The notes beneath the pieces were generated by a model that saw nothing but the letters and a program-made list of their open reading frames with translations, did no database searches and had not been told where the DNA came from. Shown piece by piece: positions 6,655 to 8,551 of a stretch of 8,551 nucleotides of DNA. Each line of letters opens with the position of its first letter. The first letter of the stretch is position 1. The DNA is from Bacteroidota bacterium (GTDB lineage Bacteria > Bacteroidota > Bacteroidia > Flavobacteriales > Flavobacteriaceae): the NCBI GenBank assembly GCA_022560715.1, contig JADFSQ010000057.1, forward strand, positions 1-8,551, given 5' to 3'. Made by a program: the position numbers and the translations under genes.

Positions 6655-7656
6655 TTAATCCAACTTATCGGTTAGTTTTTTAAACACTTCTTTGGCATTC
6701 TTATTTTCATATAAAATACCATAAACGGCATTAATAATTGGTAACCGTGTTTTCTTTATATTTTTCTTGTTGAGTATAAATGCACTTTTTGTAGCGTAAT
6801 AGCCTTCGGCAATCATACTCATTTCCATTTGTGCCGATTTTATGGTATAGCCTTTGCCAATCATATTTCCAAACATTCTATTTCGTGAAAACACAGAGTA
6901 ACCAGTAACCAACAAATCACCCAGATATGCTGAGTTGTTAATATTGCGCTTCAGCTTATGCATCTTCTTAATAAAACGTTTCATTTCGCGTATGGCATTA
7001 CTCATTAGTACACTCTGGAAATTATCGCCATATCCTAAACCATGCGCAATTCCTGCTGCAATAGCATATATATTCTTCAGCATAACCGCATATTCTACAC
7101 CTATTATATCATCGCTAATTTTAGTTTTAATATATGTGCAGGAGAGAGAATCGGCAATAGTTTGTGCTCTATTTGCATCGGCACAAGAAATGGTTAAATA
7201 AGATAAACGTTCTAGCGCCACTTCTTCGGCATGACAAGGACCAGCAATAACCGCAATATTTTTAAAAGGAATATTATAAATATCATGAAAATGTTCACCT
7301 ACAAGCAATCCGGTTTCTGGAATAATTCCTTTTACTGCAGAAATTATTGTTTTGTTTTTAATATCGACGTTTAGTTTTTCTAATTCGGTATAAATAAAAG
7401 CAGAAGGAATAGCAAAAATCAGCATATCAGCATATTCTGCAATTTCATTAATATCGTTGCTTAAATTGAGTTGTTTGATATTAAACTCGACCGAACTTAA
7501 ATAATTTGGGTTGTGTTGTTCTTTAAGTAAATGCTCTTTAGTATAAATACTTCGCATATACCAACTTACTTCACTTAGATTTTCACAGAGCATTTTCACG
7601 ATTGCAGTTGCCCAGCTTCCGCTTCCAAATACAGCATACTTTAATTCTGAAGACAT
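6655..7656 (-). CDS. gpsA: Glycerol-3-phosphate dehydrogenase [NAD(P)+]
   Basis: Cytoplasmic enzyme that reduces dihydroxyacetone phosphate to sn-glycerol 3-phosphate, the backbone for membrane phospholipids. I choose the ATG at 7654-7656 (333 aa, MSSELKYAVFGSG) over a TTG 18 bases upstream, because the nucleotide-binding strand begins right after it and the length fits the family. Numbered from that ATG: GSGSWATA dinucleotide-binding motif (11-18), SAVKGIIPE (106-114), AGPCHAEEVA (138-147), LKNIYAIAAGIAHGLGYGDN with the catalytic lysine at about 194, YLGDLLVT (244-251) and the phosphate-binding SRNRMFG (257-263). All key elements are present. It is followed at 10 bases by the AtoE-type transporter gene. 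Two hairpins lie in its upstream region. Confidence 0.95.
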   Translation of the reverse strand: MSSELKYAVFGSGSWATAIVKMLCENLSEVSWYMRSIYTKEHLLKEQHNPNYLSSVEFNIKQLNLSNDINEIAEYADMLIFAIPSAFIYTELEKLNVDIKNKTIISAVKGIIPETGLLVGEHFHDIYNIPFKNIAVIAGPCHAEEVALERLSYLTISCADANRAQTIADSLSCTYIKTKISDDIIGVEYAVMLKNIYAIAAGIAHGLGYGDNFQSVLMSNAIREMKRFIKKMHKLKRNINNSAYLGDLLVTGYSVFSRNRMFGNMIGKGYTIKSAQMEMSMIAEGYYATKSAFILNKKNIKKTRLPIINAVYGILYENKNAKEVFKKLTDKLD

Positions 7657-7675
7657 AAATTTTTTTGTTATCAAA

Positions 7676-7694
7676 AGGCAACTACTTAGTGCCT
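7676..7694. other. Small hairpin in the gpsA leader
   Basis: AGGCAACTA-CT-TAGTGCCT pairs along its length with one unpaired A. On the minus strand it is followed by TTTTG and lies about 20 bases before the gpsA ATG. It could be a weak attenuator-like or leader structure. The stem is short, so this is tentative. Confidence 0.3.
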
Positions 7695-7715
7695 AAAGTT
7701 AAAAGTATTTAGAAT

Positions 7716-7756
7716 GCACTAACCTGCCTGACGGTAGGCAGGAGTGAGTGCTTTTT
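7716..7756 (+). repeat. Palindromic CCTGCCT...AGGCAGG repeat with terminator-like T-run
   Basis: GCACT (7716-7720) pairs with AGTGC (7747-7751), and CCTGCCT (7723-7729) pairs perfectly with AGGCAGG (7736-7742) around the loop GACGGT. An asymmetric internal loop lies between the two stems. TTTTT follows on plus (7752-7756), so it resembles a rho-independent terminator on that strand, although no plus-strand gene ends before it. Short palindromes of the CCTGCCT/AGGCAGG type are, as I recall, scattered through Bacteroidetes intergenic DNA. Here it stands between the divergent gpsA and lipoprotein promoters. Confidence 0.6.
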
Positions 7757-7924
7757 AAACTAAAATTAAACTTTAGAGCTTACTCAATAATCTGTTCTCG
7801 ATTTTTCATGTTTGAATAACTTTAAGTACTTATATCTTTAGCGCACTTTAAATACTGAAAGTTTCATCAAAAATACATAAAATATCACGCTTTTAACGGT
7901 TCTGAAAATCAATGTTTTACATTT
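7757..7924. other. AT-rich remainder of the divergent intergenic region, nothing recognised
   Basis: The 317 bases between gpsA and the lipoprotein gene hold the two hairpins and the sigma-54-like site annotated separately. The rest is AT-rich. I see no open reading frame, no RNA gene and no clear TTG/TAnnTTTG flavobacterial housekeeping promoter. The gpsA promoter presumably lies here, but I cannot place it. Confidence 0.5.
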
Positions 7925-7941
7925 TTGGCACGCAATTTGAA
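7925..7941 (+). promoter_or_regulatory. Candidate sigma-54 (RpoN) promoter of the lipoprotein gene
   Basis: TTGGCAC-gcaat-TTGAA matches the -24/-12 consensus TTGGCAC-N5-TTGCW at all but one position (A instead of C at -12). The spacing between the invariant GG (7927-7928) and the -12 G (7939) is correct. Transcription would start near 7951, giving a leader of about 22 bases before the ATG at 7974. Such promoters need an enhancer-binding activator, and none is encoded in the window. Confidence 0.5.
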
Positions 7942-7973
7942 AATGACAAACTAAACTGTAAAATGAAACGCTT

Positions 7974-8551
7974 ATGAAAACTTTAAAACTACTTATGGGA
8001 TTTGCTTTAGTGGCAACATTACTTACTTCTTGTTATAGTGAAGTAATTATTGATAACAACCAACCATCTATTTCTTTAAATCAGTTATTGAGCTCCTACG
8101 AATTATGGTATGTAGATATTAACCAAACCAGTGGTTTTGGCGAAACACCATTTTTACAAATGGCTTTTACAATGTCTTTTAGAAACGGAACACTTTATGC
8201 CAACAATAATTTAGTAGGTTTTGGAAGTCAAGGCGAAGGATTTGGAATTCCTGTTGGAAATTATAATGCCTACAACATGATTCTTGATGTGGTTCATGAT
8301 ATTGATGGTTTTGTAACTTTTGATGTGTACCAAATAGATAATAACACCATAGAATTATACAACCCAAATAACGACACCTCTTATTTTTTACAGGGTTATC
8401 AACGCAGTAATTTTGATTACGACTTTATATTTTTCGATAATATTCATTATTTCTTACAAGAATATGAAGCTTGGGAAAAAACCTATACAAGTCAAGTGGG
8501 AACTATTAATGAATTTGATAACGAAAACTATTTACAGTTTCTACCTGGCGG
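7974..8551 (+). CDS. Flavobacterial lipoprotein of unknown function (3' end outside window)
   Basis: The frame is open from the ATG at 7974 to the window edge (192 codons and two bases), so the C-terminus is missing. The N-terminus is a lipoprotein signal: MKTLKL, a hydrophobic stretch LMGFALVATLL, then the lipobox LTSC with the lipidated Cys at position 20. The mature part begins with a conserved SLNQLLSSYELWYVDINQT and continues through FTMSFRNGTLYANNNLVGFG, GNYNAYNMILDVVHDIDG and DVYQIDNNTIELYN. I recognise this family from Flavobacteriaceae. Some database entries label it nicotinic acid mononucleotide adenyltransferase, but the sequence has no nucleotidyltransferase HxGH motif and is Asn/Gly/aromatic-rich like a beta-sheet surface protein. 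The label therefore looks wrong and the function is unknown. Expression may be sigma-54 dependent, from the site just upstream. Confidence 0.8.
   Translation, partial: MKTLKLLMGFALVATLLTSCYSEVIIDNNQPSISLNQLLSSYELWYVDINQTSGFGETPFLQMAFTMSFRNGTLYANNNLVGFGSQGEGFGIPVGNYNAYNMILDVVHDIDGFVTFDVYQIDNNTIELYNPNNDTSYFLQGYQRSNFDYDFIFFDNIHYFLQEYEAWEKTYTSQVGTINEFDNENYLQFLPG

Noticed and set aside
7657..7674. TTG start adding six residues to GpsA
   Set aside because: The ATG at 7654-7656 directly precedes the conserved nucleotide-binding strand and gives the usual family length.
7963..7977. Four-codon frame ATG AAA CGC TTA TGA overlapping the lipoprotein start
   Set aside because: It is too short to judge. 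The ATGA overlap could suggest translational coupling but is easily due to chance in this sequence.
8179..8367. Minus-strand 62-codon frame
   Set aside because: It is antisense to the lipoprotein gene, has low-complexity His/Gln-rich content and no family resemblance.

Overview
The window reads as a composite. From about 2050 to the right end it looks like ordinary low-GC DNA of a marine-type flavobacterium (Bacteroidetes): A-rich leaders without clear Shine-Dalgarno sites, a short cysteine lipoprotein of a type I know from Flavobacteriaceae, flavobacterial-style intergenic repeats and a Bacteroidetes-like group II intron. The left 1.75 kb is different. It is made of gene fragments that do not belong together: a GC-rich actinobacterial-type LuxR DNA-binding domain (1 to about 364), a slice of an archaeal-type isoleucyl-tRNA synthetase editing domain (about 350 to 905, minus strand), the central and C-terminal part of a flavobacterial Cys/Gly-rich PDZ protein (about 905 to 1748, minus) and the N-terminal half of an AbiV-family HEPN protein (about 1740 to 2045, minus). 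Each fragment stops abruptly where the next begins, and at least the first join lies on about 15 bases that fit both partners. This pattern is typical of a chimeric contig from metagenome assembly or whole-genome amplification, and I would not read these fragments as a natural locus until the joins are confirmed by reads.

The middle is a complete group II intron on the plus strand (about 2185 to 4098). It has a GTGTG-type 5' end, a ribozyme region of about 500 bases, a maturase/reverse transcriptase of 438 aa without an HNH endonuclease, and recognisable domains V and VI with a bulged branch-point adenosine. It sits directly against the inner end of a MITE-like element of about 127 bp with imperfect terminal inverted repeats (2058 to 2184). 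Its 3' end coincides with the stop codon of the next, opposite-strand gene.

The right part carries ordinary chromosomal genes. On the minus strand gpsA (glycerol-3-phosphate dehydrogenase) is followed after 10 bases by a short-chain fatty-acid (AtoE-type) transporter, and then after 129 bases by a zinc-independent-looking medium-chain dehydrogenase/reductase. A divergent region of about 300 bp with two hairpins and a good sigma-54 promoter match separates gpsA from a plus-strand lipoprotein gene that runs off the right end.

I see no CRISPR array, tRNA, rRNA or convincing new multi-gene system. The most worthwhile items are the chimeric joins, the intron/repeat/stop-codon arrangement, the tetrad-repeat PDZ protein and the truncated AbiV-like defence gene.
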